DNA of 64,000 nucleotides from Dyella sp. C11 (GCF_003121485.1 NZ_QAVX01000012.1:80580-144579); one strand, 5' to 3'. Shown: positions 17,129-26,865, counted from the first letter of the stretch. The notes: generated by a model from the sequence alone, not told the origin. Numbers and translations: made by a program.

Positions 17129-17299
17129 ATGTCCGATACGTCCTCCCAAACCGAGCCCAAGCCTGCGTCCGTTCCATCGGAGCAGATTCCCGTGCCTGCC
17201 TCTCCGGCAACAAGGGAAAAGGCTCCGTCGGAGCAACCGGCTCCCGATCCCACGCGCTACGGCGATTGGGAAAAGAACGGGCGCTGTATCGACTTCTGA
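17129..17299 (+). CDS. DUF1674 small protein, SDHAF4-like succinate dehydrogenase assembly factor
   Basis: This is a 56-residue protein starting MSDTSSQTEPKPASVPSEQ, with a low-complexity Pro/Ser/Glu-rich N-terminal half and the C-terminal block DPTRYGDWEKNGRCIDF. That block is the hallmark of DUF1674, the family of mitochondrial SDHAF4/Sdh8, which binds flavinylated SdhA before it joins SdhB. It lies 85 bases before sdhC on the same strand, which supports a role in complex II assembly. It is easily missed because of its size. The family call rests on the C-terminal motif; the function is inferred. Confidence 0.85.
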   Translation: MSDTSSQTEPKPASVPSEQIPVPASPATREKAPSEQPAPDPTRYGDWEKNGRCIDF

Positions 17300-17384
17300 T
17301 CTCGCCGCGCCGGCTCCGCGCCGGCGTGTTCGGGTAAGGGAAGGGCGGTAAAGGGCATCAGCGATTCCACCCAGGATAGCCGCC

Positions 17385-17780
17385 ATGGCAGACACGCAAC
17401 GACCGCTCTCTCCCCACATGGGCATATATAAGTGGCAAGTGCAGATGGTGACATCCATCGTGCACCGCGCTACCGGCATTGCCCTTTCCGTCGGAACCCT
17501 GCTTGTGCTGTGGGGCGTCTTTGCCCTTGCCAGTGGCGAAGACAGCTACAACCAGTTCAAGACCTGCACCGGCAGCCCGATCGGGCTGGTCCTGCTGATC
17601 GGCTGGACGTGGGCACTCTTCTATCACCTGTGCAACGGCATCCGTCACCTGTTCCAGGACGGCGGCATGGGCTACGCCATTCCCCAGTTCATCCGTTCCA
17701 GCTGGCTGTCGATCATCGGCAGCGTGGTGCTGACCATCATCGTCTGGGCCTACGTGTTCACCTCGGGAGGTGCCGCATGA
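17385..17780 (+). CDS. sdhC: Succinate dehydrogenase cytochrome b556 subunit
   Basis: This is a membrane anchor of complex II that binds heme b and ubiquinone. The 131-residue protein has three helices. The quinone-site block TSIVHRATGIALS (Ser24, Arg28) and the axial-heme region FYHLCNGIRHLFQD (His81, His88) match SdhC. Its stop overlaps the sdhD start (ATGA), so the two anchors are coupled. First structural gene of sdhCDAB. Confidence 0.95.
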   Translation: MADTQRPLSPHMGIYKWQVQMVTSIVHRATGIALSVGTLLVLWGVFALASGEDSYNQFKTCTGSPIGLVLLIGWTWALFYHLCNGIRHLFQDGGMGYAIPQFIRSSWLSIIGSVVLTIIVWAYVFTSGGAA

Positions 17781-18190
17781 GCGCCAACGGTCAGCAGCAC
17801 GATGTGCGCACGCAACTGCGCAATCCGCTGAAGCGCGCCAAGGGCCTCGGCTCGGCGCAGTCGGGTGTCGGTCATTGGTGGACGCAGCGCGTTACCGCGA
17901 CGGCGCTGGTTTTCCTCGCCATCTGGTTCGTCGTGACGGTGCTGGGCGCACTGCACGCCGACTACGCCACGGCCAAGGCCATTGTTGCCAAGCCGTGGAA
18001 CGCCCTGCTGCTGGTCGCCTTCGTGCTGGCCATGTGCTGGCACGCGGTGCTCGGCCTGCAGGTCGTGATCGAAGACTACGTGCATACGCGCTGGAAGGAA
18101 GTTGCCCTCCTGGTGCTGGTGAAGTTCATTGCAGTGCTCGGCACGCTGGCTACCTTGATGGCCGTGCTGCGCGTGGCGCTGGGAGCCTGA
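17777..18190 (+). CDS. sdhD: Succinate dehydrogenase membrane anchor subunit
   Basis: This is the second membrane anchor of complex II. The 137-residue product (start [26 protein letters not shown], preceded by GGGAGG) has the family N-terminal [28 protein letters not shown], three helices, and [18 protein letters not shown] with the heme-side histidine and the Asp-Tyr quinone-site pair. It overlaps sdhC by four bases and is followed by sdhA after four bases. Confidence 0.93.
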   Translation: MSANGQQHDVRTQLRNPLKRAKGLGSAQSGVGHWWTQRVTATALVFLAIWFVVTVLGALHADYATAKAIVAKPWNALLLVAFVLAMCWHAVLGLQVVIEDYVHTRWKEVALLVLVKFIAVLGTLATLMAVLRVALGA

Positions 18191-18194
18191 TTCC

Positions 18195-19982
18195 ATGGAA
18201 AGCTACAAGATCCAACAGCATAAGTACGACGTGATCGTGGTCGGCGCCGGCGGCGCGGGCCTGCGTGCCACGTTTGGCCTGGCCGAGAAGGGCCTGAAGG
18301 CCGCGTGCATCACCAAGGTGTTCCCGACGCGTTCGCACACGGTGGCGGCGCAGGGCGGTATCTCCGCCGCGCTCGGCAACATGGGTGAAGACGACTGGCG
18401 CTTCCACTTCTACGACACGATCAAGGGTTCCGACTGGCTCGGCGACCAGGACGCCATCGAGTACATGTGCCGCGAAGCGATTCCGGCCATCATCGAGCTG
18501 GAACACTACGGCGTGCCGTTCTCCCGTACGGAAGAAGGCAAGATCTACCAGCGTCCGTTCGGCGGCATGACCACGCATTACGGCAAGGGCACCGCGCAGC
18601 GCACCTGCGCCGCGGCCGACCGTACCGGTCACGCCATCCTGCACACGCTGTACCAGCAGGCGCTGGCGCATGACGCCACGTTCTTCATCGAGTACTTCGC
18701 CATCGACCTCATCTTCGACGAAGAAGGTGTGTGCCGCGGGGTGCTTGCGCTGGACATGAACGAAGGCACCTTGCACTTCTTCCGCGGCCACGCGGTGGTG
18801 CTGGCCACCGGCGGCTATGGCCGTGCGTACTTCAGCGCCACCTCGGCGCATACCTGCACCGGTGACGGTGGCGGCATGGTGCTGCGTGCGGGCCTTGCGC
18901 TGCAGGACATGGAGTTCGTGCAGTTCCACCCGACCGGCATCTACGGTTCGGGCTGCCTGATTACCGAAGGCGTGCGCGGCGAAGGTGGCTACCTCACCAA
19001 CTCCAACGGCGAGCGCTTCATGGAGCGCTACGCGCCGAACGCCAAGGATCTCGCCTCGCGTGACGTGGTTTCCCGCGCCATGACGATGGAAATCCGCGAA
19101 GGCCGCGGCGTGGGCGAAAAGAAGGACCACATCCACATCAACCTGATGCACCTGGGCGCGGACGTGATCCACGAACGCCTGCCGGGCATCGCCGAATCGG
19201 CGCGCATCTTCGCTGGCGTGGACGTGACCAAGGAACCGATCCCGGTGATCCCGACCGTCCACTACAACATGGGCGGCATCCCCACCAACTATCACGGTGA
19301 AGTGGTGCAGAAGCGCGGCGACAACGTCGACGCCGTCGTGCCGGGCCTGTTCGCCATTGGCGAAGCGGCTTGCGTGTCGGTGCACGGTGCCAACCGTCTC
19401 GGCTCCAACTCGCTGCTCGACCTGGTCGTGTTCGGTCGCTCGGTGTCGCACCGCTGCGCCGAGATCATCACGCCGGATACCCCGCACAAGGATCTGCCGG
19501 CCAACGTGCTGGACAAGGCGCTGGCCCGTTTCGACGGCCTGCGCAACGCCAAGGGCAGCCAGCCGACCGCCAAGATTCGCGCGAACATGCAAGGTGTCAT
19601 GCAGTCCGACGCCGCCGTGTTCCGTACCGGCGAGTCGCTCAAGGAAGGTTGCGAGAAGATCTCCGCGGTGCGCGAATCGTTCAAGGATGTCGGCGTCACC
19701 GATCGTTCGCTGGTGTGGAACTCCGACCTGATCGAAACGCTGGAACTGGCGAACCTGCTGGACCAGGCCGTGGCCACCATGTACTCGGCCGAGCAGCGTC
19801 ACGAGAGCCGTGGCGCGCATGCCCGCGAGGACTTCCCGGACCGCGACGACCACGAGTGGCAGAAGCACACCATGGTTTCCGTGGACGAGAACGGCAAGAC
19901 CAGCTTCGACTTCCGTCCGGTGCACATGTACACCATGACGAAAGACGTCGACGTCGTGCCGCCGAAGAAGCGCACCTACTAA
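18195..19982 (+). CDS. sdhA: Succinate dehydrogenase flavoprotein subunit
   Basis: This catalytic subunit oxidises succinate to fumarate and passes electrons to the SdhB Fe-S clusters. It has 595 residues, with the dinucleotide motif GAGGAG (18-23), the covalent FAD attachment site [10 protein letters not shown] (His48), [25 protein letters not shown], and the active-site blocks [21 protein letters not shown] and [18 protein letters not shown]. Family length and full conservation suggest a functional enzyme. Its maturation factors SdhE and a DUF1674 protein are both encoded in this block. Confidence 0.97.
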   Translation: MESYKIQQHKYDVIVVGAGGAGLRATFGLAEKGLKAACITKVFPTRSHTVAAQGGISAALGNMGEDDWRFHFYDTIKGSDWLGDQDAIEYMCREAIPAIIELEHYGVPFSRTEEGKIYQRPFGGMTTHYGKGTAQRTCAAADRTGHAILHTLYQQALAHDATFFIEYFAIDLIFDEEGVCRGVLALDMNEGTLHFFRGHAVVLATGGYGRAYFSATSAHTCTGDGGGMVLRAGLALQDMEFVQFHPTGIYGSGCLITEGVRGEGGYLTNSNGERFMERYAPNAKDLASRDVVSRAMTMEIREGRGVGEKKDHIHINLMHLGADVIHERLPGIAESARIFAGVDVTKEPIPVIPTVHYNMGGIPTNYHGEVVQKRGDNVDAVVPGLFAIGEAACVSVHGANRLGSNSLLDLVVFGRSVSHRCAEIITPDTPHKDLPANVLDKALARFDGLRNAKGSQPTAKIRANMQGVMQSDAAVFRTGESLKEGCEKISAVRESFKDVGVTDRSLVWNSDLIETLELANLLDQAVATMYSAEQRHESRGAHAREDFPDRDDHEWQKHTMVSVDENGKTSFDFRPVHMYTMTKDVDVVPPKKRTY

Positions 19983-20003
19983 TTCCCGGACTGGAGAGCC
20001 ACT

Positions 20004-20786
20004 GTGGCTGAGTTTTCGCTACCCAAGAATTCCAAGGTCCAGCCGGGCAAGCACTTTCCGGCCAAGGACGCAAAGAAGCCGCGCACGTTCCGCATCTATC
20101 GCTGGAGCCCGGACGACGGCCAGAACCCGCGCATCGATACGTATGAAGTCGACATGGCTTCGTGTGGCCCGATGGTTCTGGACGCGCTGCTGAAGATCAA
20201 GAACGAGATCGACTCCACGCTCACGCTGCGTCGCTCGTGCCGCGAAGGCATCTGTGGTTCGTGCGCGATGAACATCGACGGCACCAACACGCTGGCCTGC
20301 ACCAAGGCGATTGAAGATTGCGCCTCGGGCGACGTGAAGATCTATCCGCTGCCGCACATGCCGGTGGTGAAGGATCTGGTGCCCGACCTCACGCACTTCT
20401 ACGCGCAGTTCGCCTCGATCAAGCCGTGGTTGCGCACGCAGAGCCCGGCGCCGGCCGACAAGGAGCGCCTGCAGTCGCCGGAAGACCGCAAGAAGCTCGA
20501 CGGTCTCTACGAATGCATTCTCTGCGCATGCTGCTCGACCAGCTGCCCCAGCTACTGGTGGAACGGCGACCGTTACCTCGGTCCGGCCATCCTGCTGCAG
20601 GCTTACCGCTGGATCATCGACAGCCGTGACGAAGACACCGGTGCGCGCCTGGACGATCTGGAAGATCCGTTCAAGCTGTATCGCTGCCACACGATCATGA
20701 ACTGCGCCCGCACCTGCCCGAAGGGTCTGAACCCGGCGAAGGCGATTGCGGAGATCAAGAAGCTGATCGTCGAGCGTCGGACGTAA
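20004..20786 (+). CDS. sdhB: Succinate dehydrogenase iron-sulfur subunit
   Basis: This is the electron-transfer subunit carrying [2Fe-2S], [4Fe-4S] and [3Fe-4S] clusters. The start is a GTG with CTGGAGAG upstream. The 260-residue protein has [16 protein letters not shown] with Cys79, Cys84, Cys87 and Cys99 for the first cluster, [16 protein letters not shown] (from Cys171) and [17 protein letters not shown] for the others. It is the last gene of sdhCDAB; a palindromic repeat separates it from sdhE. Confidence 0.97.
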   Translation: MAEFSLPKNSKVQPGKHFPAKDAKKPRTFRIYRWSPDDGQNPRIDTYEVDMASCGPMVLDALLKIKNEIDSTLTLRRSCREGICGSCAMNIDGTNTLACTKAIEDCASGDVKIYPLPHMPVVKDLVPDLTHFYAQFASIKPWLRTQSPAPADKERLQSPEDRKKLDGLYECILCACCSTSCPSYWWNGDRYLGPAILLQAYRWIIDSRDEDTGARLDDLEDPFKLYRCHTIMNCARTCPKGLNPAKAIAEIKKLIVERRT

Positions 20787-20797
20787 GCTCTTTGTTC

Positions 20798-20915
20798 CCT
20801 CTCCCCTCCGGGGAGAGGGCTAGGGTGAGGGGCGGGTGCTCGCGATAAGGTTTCTTTTTGCGAGACTGAGGCAAGACTGGCCCCTCACCTCAATCCTCTC
20901 CCCGAAGGGGAGAGG
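20798..20915. repeat. Inverted repeat, CCTCTCCCC family (REP-like)
   Basis: The left arm at 20798-20832 and the imperfect inverse arm at 20881-20915 each contain a small hairpin (CCTCTCCCC...GGGGAGAGG) plus a flanking GGTGAGGGG/CCCCTCACC. This is a common bacterial dispersed palindrome. It lies between sdhB and sdhE and may limit read-through or stabilise the sdhCDAB mRNA 3' end. Confidence 0.8.
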
Positions 20916-20947
20916 AAGTATTCGGTAGGAGGCGCCTCGCGTTATTT

Positions 20948-21196
20948 ATGGACGAAGCCCGCATCAAACGCCTCCGCTGGCGCACCCGCCGCGGCACCCG
21001 CGAGCTGGACGCCCTGTTCGGCGGCTGGCTCGACGAACGCTTCGCCGGCGCAGACGAAGCCCAGCGCCAGGCCTTCGATGAATTGCTGGACGTGCAGGAC
21101 CCGGACCTGTGGGACTGGGTGATGGGGCACGCCAAGGCGACCCGCCCGGACTGGCAGGCCATCATCGATGACATCCGCTCCCGCCATCGGCTTTGA
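20948..21196 (+). CDS. sdhE: FAD assembly factor SdhE
   Basis: SdhE promotes covalent attachment of FAD to SdhA. The 82-residue helical protein (family about 85) has the conserved RGTRELD motif (RGxxE-type) near residues 15-21, followed by the acidic LDVQDPDLWDWVMG block typical of the family. AGGAGG is 15 bases from ATG, rather far, and no nearer start exists. It overlaps the downstream ygfX-like gene by 29 bases, as in the sdhE-ygfX pair of enterobacteria. Confidence 0.92.
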   Translation: MDEARIKRLRWRTRRGTRELDALFGGWLDERFAGADEAQRQAFDELLDVQDPDLWDWVMGHAKATRPDWQAIIDDIRSRHRL

Positions 21197-21605
21197 ATAT
21201 CGGCCCTCGCGCTGGCTGGGGCGATTGCTCACCTCAACTTGCTGCCTGGCCGCCACCGCGCTGTGGCTGGCCGATATCCCGTGGGCACTGAAACTTGCCG
21301 GCACGCTCGTGCTGGGATGTTCCTTGTGGAAGGCATGGCGCGGTCAGTCGCTCGTGACCGTCAGGGCGGCCGGCTGGGCGCGTGACGGTGGCTGGAGTCT
21401 GCGCATGCATGCGGGCGAGGACGTCGCCGGCGTGCTCGCATCGTTTCGGGTCGTCGGTGAAGCCGTCGTCTGGCTTCGTCTCTCGCTGCCGGAGAAACGG
21501 CACGTGGTCCTGCTGCTGGCGCCGGACAACAGCGATGCGGACATCCGCCGCCGGTTGCGCATGCGGCTGGCCCAGGTCGAGGCCGCAGGGCACTCTGGCG
21601 GCTGA
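21168..21605 (+). CDS. YgfX-like membrane protein downstream of sdhE
   Basis: This 145-residue protein starts MTSAPAIGFEYRPSRWLGRLL, with two close hydrophobic helices (about residues 20-55) and a soluble C-terminal domain (VTVRAAGWARDGGWSLRMH to RRRLRMRLAQVE). Layout and linkage match YgfX/CptA (Toxin_YgfX family), known in E. coli as an inner-membrane protein next to SdhE. Sequence similarity is weak by eye, so the assignment leans on synteny and topology. The 29-base overlap with sdhE may mean the true start lies later, but no better one is visible. Confidence 0.65.
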   Translation: MTSAPAIGFEYRPSRWLGRLLTSTCCLAATALWLADIPWALKLAGTLVLGCSLWKAWRGQSLVTVRAAGWARDGGWSLRMHAGEDVAGVLASFRVVGEAVVWLRLSLPEKRHVVLLLAPDNSDADIRRRLRMRLAQVEAAGHSGG

Positions 21606-21693
21606 ACGCGGTCCTACGGTTTGGCCGCGTTACAGGCGATAATCCCCGCTATTCGGGCGGCCAGCCCTTTCGACACCACAAGCGACCGCCCTA

Positions 21694-22941
21694 ATGTTTC
21701 GACCGCTAGAGCTTTTCATCGGCCTGCGTTACACCCGCGCCAAGCGTCGCAACCAGTTCATCTCCTTCATCTCCACGGTGTCCATCGTGTGCATCGCCAT
21801 CAGCGTGACTGCGCTGATCACGGTGATGTCGGTGATGAATGGCTTCGATGACGAATTGCGCTCGCGCATTCTCGGTGCCATTTCGCATGCGACGGTATCG
21901 GGCATGCCGGGTGAGGCGGTGCAGGACTGGCCGCGCGCCGTGAAGATCGCCGGTTCGAACAAGCACGTGCTGGGTGCGGCACCTTACGTGGAAAGCGAAG
22001 CCTTCTTGCAGGCGCGCCGTTCGACGGGAGGACTGCTGCGTGGCATCGAGCCGTCGGAAGAGCCCAAGGTGTCCGACATCGACCAGCACATGGTCGAAGG
22101 CAAGCTCAACCAGCTCGTGCCGGGCAGCTGGAATATCGTGCTGGGTCGCGAGCTGGCGATGCAGCTCGGTGTGGCGGTGGGCGACAAGGTGATTGTAGCG
22201 GTGCCGTCGTTCCAGTCCTCGCCGATCACCGGCAGCGTGCCCAGCCTGCGCACGTTTACCGTGTCGGGCGTGTTCGAAATGGGCATGCAGGAATTCGACT
22301 CGGGTCTGGCGCTGGTCAACATGACGGACGCCGAGCGCCTCAATCGACTCGGTGGCCCCACCGGCATTCGCCTGAAGCTGGACGACATGTTCAACGCCCG
22401 CGAAGTCGCGCGTGAGCTGGCCGACCAGCTGGGACAGGTCTACCGCGTGGATACCTGGATGGATAGCCACGCCAACTTCTTCTCTGCCATTTCGATGGAG
22501 AAGAAAGTGATGTTCATCATCCTCTCGCTGATCATCCTGGTCGCCGTGATCAACCTGATTTCCATGTTGATGATGCTGGTGACCGACAAGCAGGCCGATA
22601 TCGCCATTCTGCGCACGCTGGGCTCCACGCCGCGCAGCATCATGGGCATGTTCATGGTGCAGGGTGTGCTGGTGGGTTTTGTCGGCATCGGCTTCGGCGT
22701 GGCGCTGGGTTCGCTGCTGTCGTGGAAGCTGCCCGGCATCGTGAAGTGGATCGAGCACGTCACGGGCGTCACCTTCCTGTCGCCGGACGTCTATTACATC
22801 AGCGAACTGCCGAGCAAACTCGACGCAAGCGACGTGGGTTGGGTGGCGTTGGTGACCTTCCTGTTCTCCCTGCTGGCCACCCTTTATCCCGCCTGGCGTG
22901 CATCGCGCACCCAGCCTGCGCAGGCACTGCGTTATGAATAA
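21694..22941 (+). CDS. lolC: Lipoprotein-releasing ABC transporter permease LolC/LolE
   Basis: This is the inner-membrane permease of the Lol system, which extracts outer-membrane lipoproteins and hands them to LolA. The 415-residue protein starts [27 protein letters not shown], typical of the family, with one N-terminal helix, a large periplasmic MacB-like domain (about 50-270) and three C-terminal FtsX helices. [27 protein letters not shown] is the conserved cytoplasmic coupling loop. Only one permease gene is present, so it may act as a homodimer (LolF-like), although a second copy could lie elsewhere. Its stop overlaps lolD. Confidence 0.92.
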   Translation: MFRPLELFIGLRYTRAKRRNQFISFISTVSIVCIAISVTALITVMSVMNGFDDELRSRILGAISHATVSGMPGEAVQDWPRAVKIAGSNKHVLGAAPYVESEAFLQARRSTGGLLRGIEPSEEPKVSDIDQHMVEGKLNQLVPGSWNIVLGRELAMQLGVAVGDKVIVAVPSFQSSPITGSVPSLRTFTVSGVFEMGMQEFDSGLALVNMTDAERLNRLGGPTGIRLKLDDMFNAREVARELADQLGQVYRVDTWMDSHANFFSAISMEKKVMFIILSLIILVAVINLISMLMMLVTDKQADIAILRTLGSTPRSIMGMFMVQGVLVGFVGIGFGVALGSLLSWKLPGIVKWIEHVTGVTFLSPDVYYISELPSKLDASDVGWVALVTFLFSLLATLYPAWRASRTQPAQALRYE

Positions 22942-23644
22942 GCCGATGAATACTGCCAACGACGTCGTGATGCGTGCCAGCGGCATTGCCAAGACGTACG
23001 AAGAAGGCGACCTGAAGACGGCTGTGCTGTCCGATGTCAGCTTTACGCTGAAGCGGGGCGAGACGCTCGCCATCGTGGGCGCGTCCGGTTCGGGCAAAAG
23101 CACCTTGCTGCATATCCTGGGCGGCCTGGACACGTTGACCCAGGGCGACGTGGAAGTGGAAGGGCGCAACCTTTCCAGCCTTTCCGATGCCGAGCGCGGC
23201 CGCGTGCGCAACCGTTCGATGGGCTTCATCTACCAGTTCCATCATCTGCTGCCCGAATTCACGGCGCTTGAGAACGTGTGCATGCCGCTGCTGATCCGTG
23301 GCGTTGCCATCGCCGAAGCGGAGCGCCAGGCGGCAGCGTTGCTGGGTCGTGTGGGGTTGGAGCAACGCCTGCACCACAAGCCCGCTGAACTGTCGGGTGG
23401 CGAACGCCAGCGCAGCGCAGTGGCGCGCGCGCTGGTGACGCGTCCCGCCGTGGTGCTGGGTGACGAGCCCACGGGCAATCTCGACGAGACCAATGCGGCA
23501 CAGGTGTACGACCTGATGCTGGAACTCAACCGCGAGATCGGCACCAGTTTCATCCTGGTTACGCACGACAACCGCCTGGCGTCGCGCATGGATCGCACGC
23601 TTGAGTTGCACAACGGCAAGTTGGTCAACAAGGTTTTCGACTGA
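22934..23644 (+). CDS. lolD: Lipoprotein-releasing system ATP-binding protein LolD
   Basis: This ATPase drives lipoprotein release with LolC/E. The 236-residue product has Walker A GASGSGKS, the Q-loop region [16 protein letters not shown] (a LolD/MacB feature), signature LSGGERQR and Walker [14 protein letters not shown], then the H-loop ILVTHD. The start at 22934 overlaps the lolC stop by eight bases; an internal ATG four codons later is possible. The pair fits the lolCD order. Confidence 0.95.
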   Translation: MNKPMNTANDVVMRASGIAKTYEEGDLKTAVLSDVSFTLKRGETLAIVGASGSGKSTLLHILGGLDTLTQGDVEVEGRNLSSLSDAERGRVRNRSMGFIYQFHHLLPEFTALENVCMPLLIRGVAIAEAERQAAALLGRVGLEQRLHHKPAELSGGERQRSAVARALVTRPAVVLGDEPTGNLDETNAAQVYDLMLELNREIGTSFILVTHDNRLASRMDRTLELHNGKLVNKVFD

Positions 23645-23649
23645 TCGCC

Positions 23650-23671
23650 GACGCCGCCGTAAGGCGGCGTC
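23650..23671. terminator. GC-rich hairpin after lolD
   Basis: GACGCCGCC-GTAA-GGCGGCGTC is a perfect nine-base-pair stem with a tetraloop, six bases past the lolD stop. No T-run follows, so termination is probable but not certain; it could also only protect the mRNA end. Confidence 0.5.
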
Positions 23672-23752
23672 GTTGCCTGCGCCTACACGTTTTTCGGCAG
23701 CACGGTTGTCTTGTAGCCGATAGCCTGTCTTCTCCTTCAGGGAGGAGGCAAC

Positions 23753-26050
23753 GTGCGCAAGGATGGTGCCCTGTTACCCGCCGTGATGCTGCTGTCCGGC
23801 GTGCTCGCGGTGCAATGGTGGGTGGTGTTGCCGCCCGCCTGGTTCTGCATCGTGTGCGGAGCCCTGGCGCTGCTTCTTCTTCGTCTTGGCCGATACGGTC
23901 GCGCGCTGGCGTGGTGCCTGTTCGGCATCGCGTGGGCATGCTGGCGCGGTAGTACGGCGATGGATGCGCGCTTGCCGCGCGATCGGGAAGGGCAGGACTT
24001 TCACCTGGTGGGACGCGTCGTGGATCTGCCGCAGGCGCGCGCCGATGCCACGGGCTTTGTGTTTCGGGTCGAACAGGCCTCGTTCGGCGATACGCCGGTG
24101 TCTCTGCGTGGGCGCGTGCGGGTGAGTTGGTACAACGGTGCGCCCGACATTCCTCCGTGCAGTCGCTGGCAATTGACCGTGCGGCTCAAGCGCCCGCGCG
24201 GGCTGATCAATCCGGGAGGGACGGACAGCGAGCGCAGCGCGCTTGAGCGCAACATCGTGGCCGTGGGTTACGTGCGCGATGGCGCAGGAAACGCGCCGCT
24301 CGGGTTGCCGGGATTTTGCATCGATGGTGTGCGGCAGGCGATCAGCCGTGGCATCGCGTCACGCGTCCGCGATCCACACGATGCCGCACTCCTGCAGGCT
24401 TTCTCGGTAGGCGACACGCGCGGCCTGAGCCAGCACGACTGGGAAGTGGCGCGCGCCAACGGCATTCCCCATCTCATCGCCATTTCAGGTTTCCACGTGG
24501 GCGTGGCTGCAATTTTCGGCGTCTGGCTGGCACGCCTTCTGTACTGGCTTCGCCCCACGCTTGGCTTGCGCCTGCCACGCGTGCAGGCGCAGGCGGCATT
24601 GGCGTTCGCAGTGGCGGGTATCTACAGCGCGCTCGCAGGGTTCGGCCTGCCGACAGTACGCACCCTGCTGATGATTGGCATCGTGGCGTTGGCAAAATGC
24701 TCGCGTCGCTACTCGGGCGGCCCACAAACATTGGCGCTCGCATTGATGGCCGTGCTGGTGGTCGATCCCCTTTCGGTGCTGGCCGCAGGGTTCTGGCTTT
24801 CCTTCATCGGCGTGGCTTTCCTGATGGTCTGCATGACGACGCGAGGGAAGGGATGGCGCGGTTTTCTGCACGAACTGTCCGCAGGGCAACTGGTGATGAC
24901 CTTGTCCCTGTTGCCGTTGACGATGTGGTTTTTCGGCGAGTCGTCGCTGGTTGGCGCGCTGTCCAACCTGATCGCCGTGCCCTTCGTCAGTTTTGTCATC
25001 GTGCCGGTCACCTTGGTGGGCATGATTCTTCTGGGCGTGTGTCCTCCGCTCGCGCAGCCTGTGCTGTGGTGCGCTGCGTGGCTGGCGCACGCGCAATGGT
25101 GGCTGCTTGAGCAGATGGCGCGGTGGCCGGGCGCCCATTGGTATCTGCCCGAGGTGCGTTGGTGGTCGTTGGTGTTGGCAACGCTTGGCGCGCTCTGGTT
25201 GTTCTCGCCGCGCGGCATGCCGATGCGCTGGCTCGGCGGCGTGCTGTTTCTGCCTCTGCTGTTGCCGACACGCGATGTGCCGAAAGCCGGCGAATTTCAG
25301 CTCTGGACGCTGGACGTGGGGCAGGGGCTTTCGATGGTGGTCCGCACGACGCATCACGCACTGGTGTACGACGCCGGTGCGCGGTATCCGTCGGATTTCG
25401 ATCTGGGTGAAGCGGCGGTGCTTCCGTCGCTGCATGCACTGGGCATCAAGAAGCTGGATCTGCTCGTGGCCAGCCACGCCGACAACGACCACGCAGGCGG
25501 CATTCCTGCCGTGGCGGCGGCATTTCCCGACGCGGAGCGAATCTCGGGCGAGCCCGAGCGCATTCCCATCGCCATGGGTCCTTGTATCCCCGGCACGGCG
25601 TGGGAGTGGGATGGCGTGACTCTGCGCGTGCTTCCGTCGGGCAAGGACGGCGCCAAGGCCAACGACCGGTCGTGCACGCTGCTGGTCGAAGGGCGGGGTG
25701 GCAGGGCGTTGCTCACGGGCGACATCACCTCGGCCGTTGAACCCGTGGTGGCGGCTGCGATACCCGAGGGGCCGCCGCTGGTGCTGGCCGTTCCGCATCA
25801 CGGCAGCCGGACCTCGTCGAGCCGGGCGTTCATCCAGGCCACGTCGCCGGCTTTGGCGCTGGTGTCCGCCGGCTGGCGCAACCGTTTCCATCATCCCAAT
25901 GCTGCCGTCATGCAGCGTTACGACGAGGCGGGCGTGCCTTGGCTGAACACTGCGGTGGTGGGAGCCATCCAGGTCGATGTTCCCGCCGACGGGCCTCCTC
26001 GCGTTGCCCTGACCTGGCGCCCGCGCCAGTCTCGCTACTGGCGCGAATGA
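23753..26050 (+). CDS. comEC: DNA internalization-related competence protein ComEC/Rec2
   Basis: This inner-membrane channel takes in single-stranded DNA during natural transformation. The GTG start is fixed by GGAGGAGG eight bases upstream. The 765-residue protein has an N-terminal helical/OB region (DUF4131, about 1-190), the Competence domain with the diagnostic GIPHLIAISGFHVGVAA and many helices (about 200-490), and a C-terminal metallo-beta-lactamase-like domain starting LWTLDVGQGLSMVV with SHADNDHAGG. All three modules are present, which suggests a functional gene. Other competence genes are not in view. Confidence 0.93.
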   Translation: MRKDGALLPAVMLLSGVLAVQWWVVLPPAWFCIVCGALALLLLRLGRYGRALAWCLFGIAWACWRGSTAMDARLPRDREGQDFHLVGRVVDLPQARADATGFVFRVEQASFGDTPVSLRGRVRVSWYNGAPDIPPCSRWQLTVRLKRPRGLINPGGTDSERSALERNIVAVGYVRDGAGNAPLGLPGFCIDGVRQAISRGIASRVRDPHDAALLQAFSVGDTRGLSQHDWEVARANGIPHLIAISGFHVGVAAIFGVWLARLLYWLRPTLGLRLPRVQAQAALAFAVAGIYSALAGFGLPTVRTLLMIGIVALAKCSRRYSGGPQTLALALMAVLVVDPLSVLAAGFWLSFIGVAFLMVCMTTRGKGWRGFLHELSAGQLVMTLSLLPLTMWFFGESSLVGALSNLIAVPFVSFVIVPVTLVGMILLGVCPPLAQPVLWCAAWLAHAQWWLLEQMARWPGAHWYLPEVRWWSLVLATLGALWLFSPRGMPMRWLGGVLFLPLLLPTRDVPKAGEFQLWTLDVGQGLSMVVRTTHHALVYDAGARYPSDFDLGEAAVLPSLHALGIKKLDLLVASHADNDHAGGIPAVAAAFPDAERISGEPERIPIAMGPCIPGTAWEWDGVTLRVLPSGKDGAKANDRSCTLLVEGRGGRALLTGDITSAVEPVVAAAIPEGPPLVLAVPHHGSRTSSSRAFIQATSPALALVSAGWRNRFHHPNAAVMQRYDEAGVPWLNTAVVGAIQVDVPADGPPRVALTWRPRQSRYWRE

Positions 26051-26153
26051 ATCCGAGGCCGGCTCGCAAGGCCTGCCTGGCACCATTCGTGACCCCATTC
26101 ACAGCCCTTCGGCAACGGTCGGCACAGCCCGGAGAACGGCAGGGCGAGACTGT

Positions 26154-26159
26154 TATGAT
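26154..26159 (+). promoter_or_regulatory. Possible -10 box upstream of exbB
   Basis: TATGAT lies 38 bases before the exbB GTG, in the 146-base gap after comEC. It matches the sigma70 -10 consensus in five of six bases; no good -35 box is seen at the right distance, so support is weak. Confidence 0.3.
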
Positions 26160-26196
26160 GCGTCCTTCCTGACTGGCGAAGTGGCCCGGAGTCGTT

Positions 26197-26862
26197 GTGC
26201 TGGAAATCCTGATGGCTGGTGGCTGGGCAATGCTGCCCATCCTGATCTGTTCGGCGGTCGCCCTGGCGATCGTGCTGGAGCGTTGCTGGACCCTTCGTCG
26301 CAAGTCCGTGCTTCCGCCGGGTCTGGGCGAGGAAGTGCGCAACTGGGCGCGCGCGGGCCAGCTCGACCCGAACCACCTCACCACCCTGGCCAATGGCTCG
26401 CCGCTGGGCGAACTGCTGGCTTCCGCGCTGGCCGTGCGCAACCGTCCGCGCGAGCTGATCAAGGAGCGCATCGAGGATACCGGCCGCCATGTGGTCCACC
26501 GCATGGAGCGCTATCTCAACACGCTCGGCACCATCGCGCTGATCGGCCCGCTGCTCGGCCTGCTCGGCACCGTGATCGGCCTGATCCGCATGTTCATGGA
26601 AGTGATGCGCGGTGGCGTGGGCGATCCCATGAAGATGGCCGGCGGCATCGGCGAGGCGCTGATCTGCACCGCCACGGGCCTGATCGTGGCCATCCCCGCT
26701 TACGTGCTGCACCGCTATTTCCGTTCGAAAGTGGCGGGTTACTGCGTGGAAATGGAAAAGCAGGCCACCGAGTTGCTCGATGAGCTGACGGCCCATCAAG
26801 TGGCCGCACCGCGCACCCGTGCGCCGCGCGCCAGCACCACCACCGAGTCGAGCGCGAGCTGA
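26197..26862 (+). CDS. exbB: MotA/TolQ/ExbB proton channel family protein
   Basis: This is the stator-type inner-membrane subunit that with ExbD converts proton flux into mechanical work for an unknown partner. It starts at GTG (MLEILMAGGWAMLPILICSAVALAIVLERCW) with three helices. The family block GTIALIGPLLGLLGTVIGLIRMF and the last helix GIGEALICTATGLIVAIPAYVLHRYF are clear. The 221-residue length suits ExbB. Unlike classical tonB-exbB-exbD loci, it heads a run leading into msbA-lpxK, so its partner could be TonB or another envelope function. Confidence 0.9.
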   Translation: MLEILMAGGWAMLPILICSAVALAIVLERCWTLRRKSVLPPGLGEEVRNWARAGQLDPNHLTTLANGSPLGELLASALAVRNRPRELIKERIEDTGRHVVHRMERYLNTLGTIALIGPLLGLLGTVIGLIRMFMEVMRGGVGDPMKMAGGIGEALICTATGLIVAIPAYVLHRYFRSKVAGYCVEMEKQATELLDELTAHQVAAPRTRAPRASTTTESSAS

Positions 26863-26865
26863 CGC

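Noticed and set aside
18150..19925. Long open frame antisense to sdhA (591 codons)
   Set aside because: It is the mirror of a highly conserved GC-rich gene. The product is low in hydrophobic order, rich in His/Arg/Gly and matches no family.
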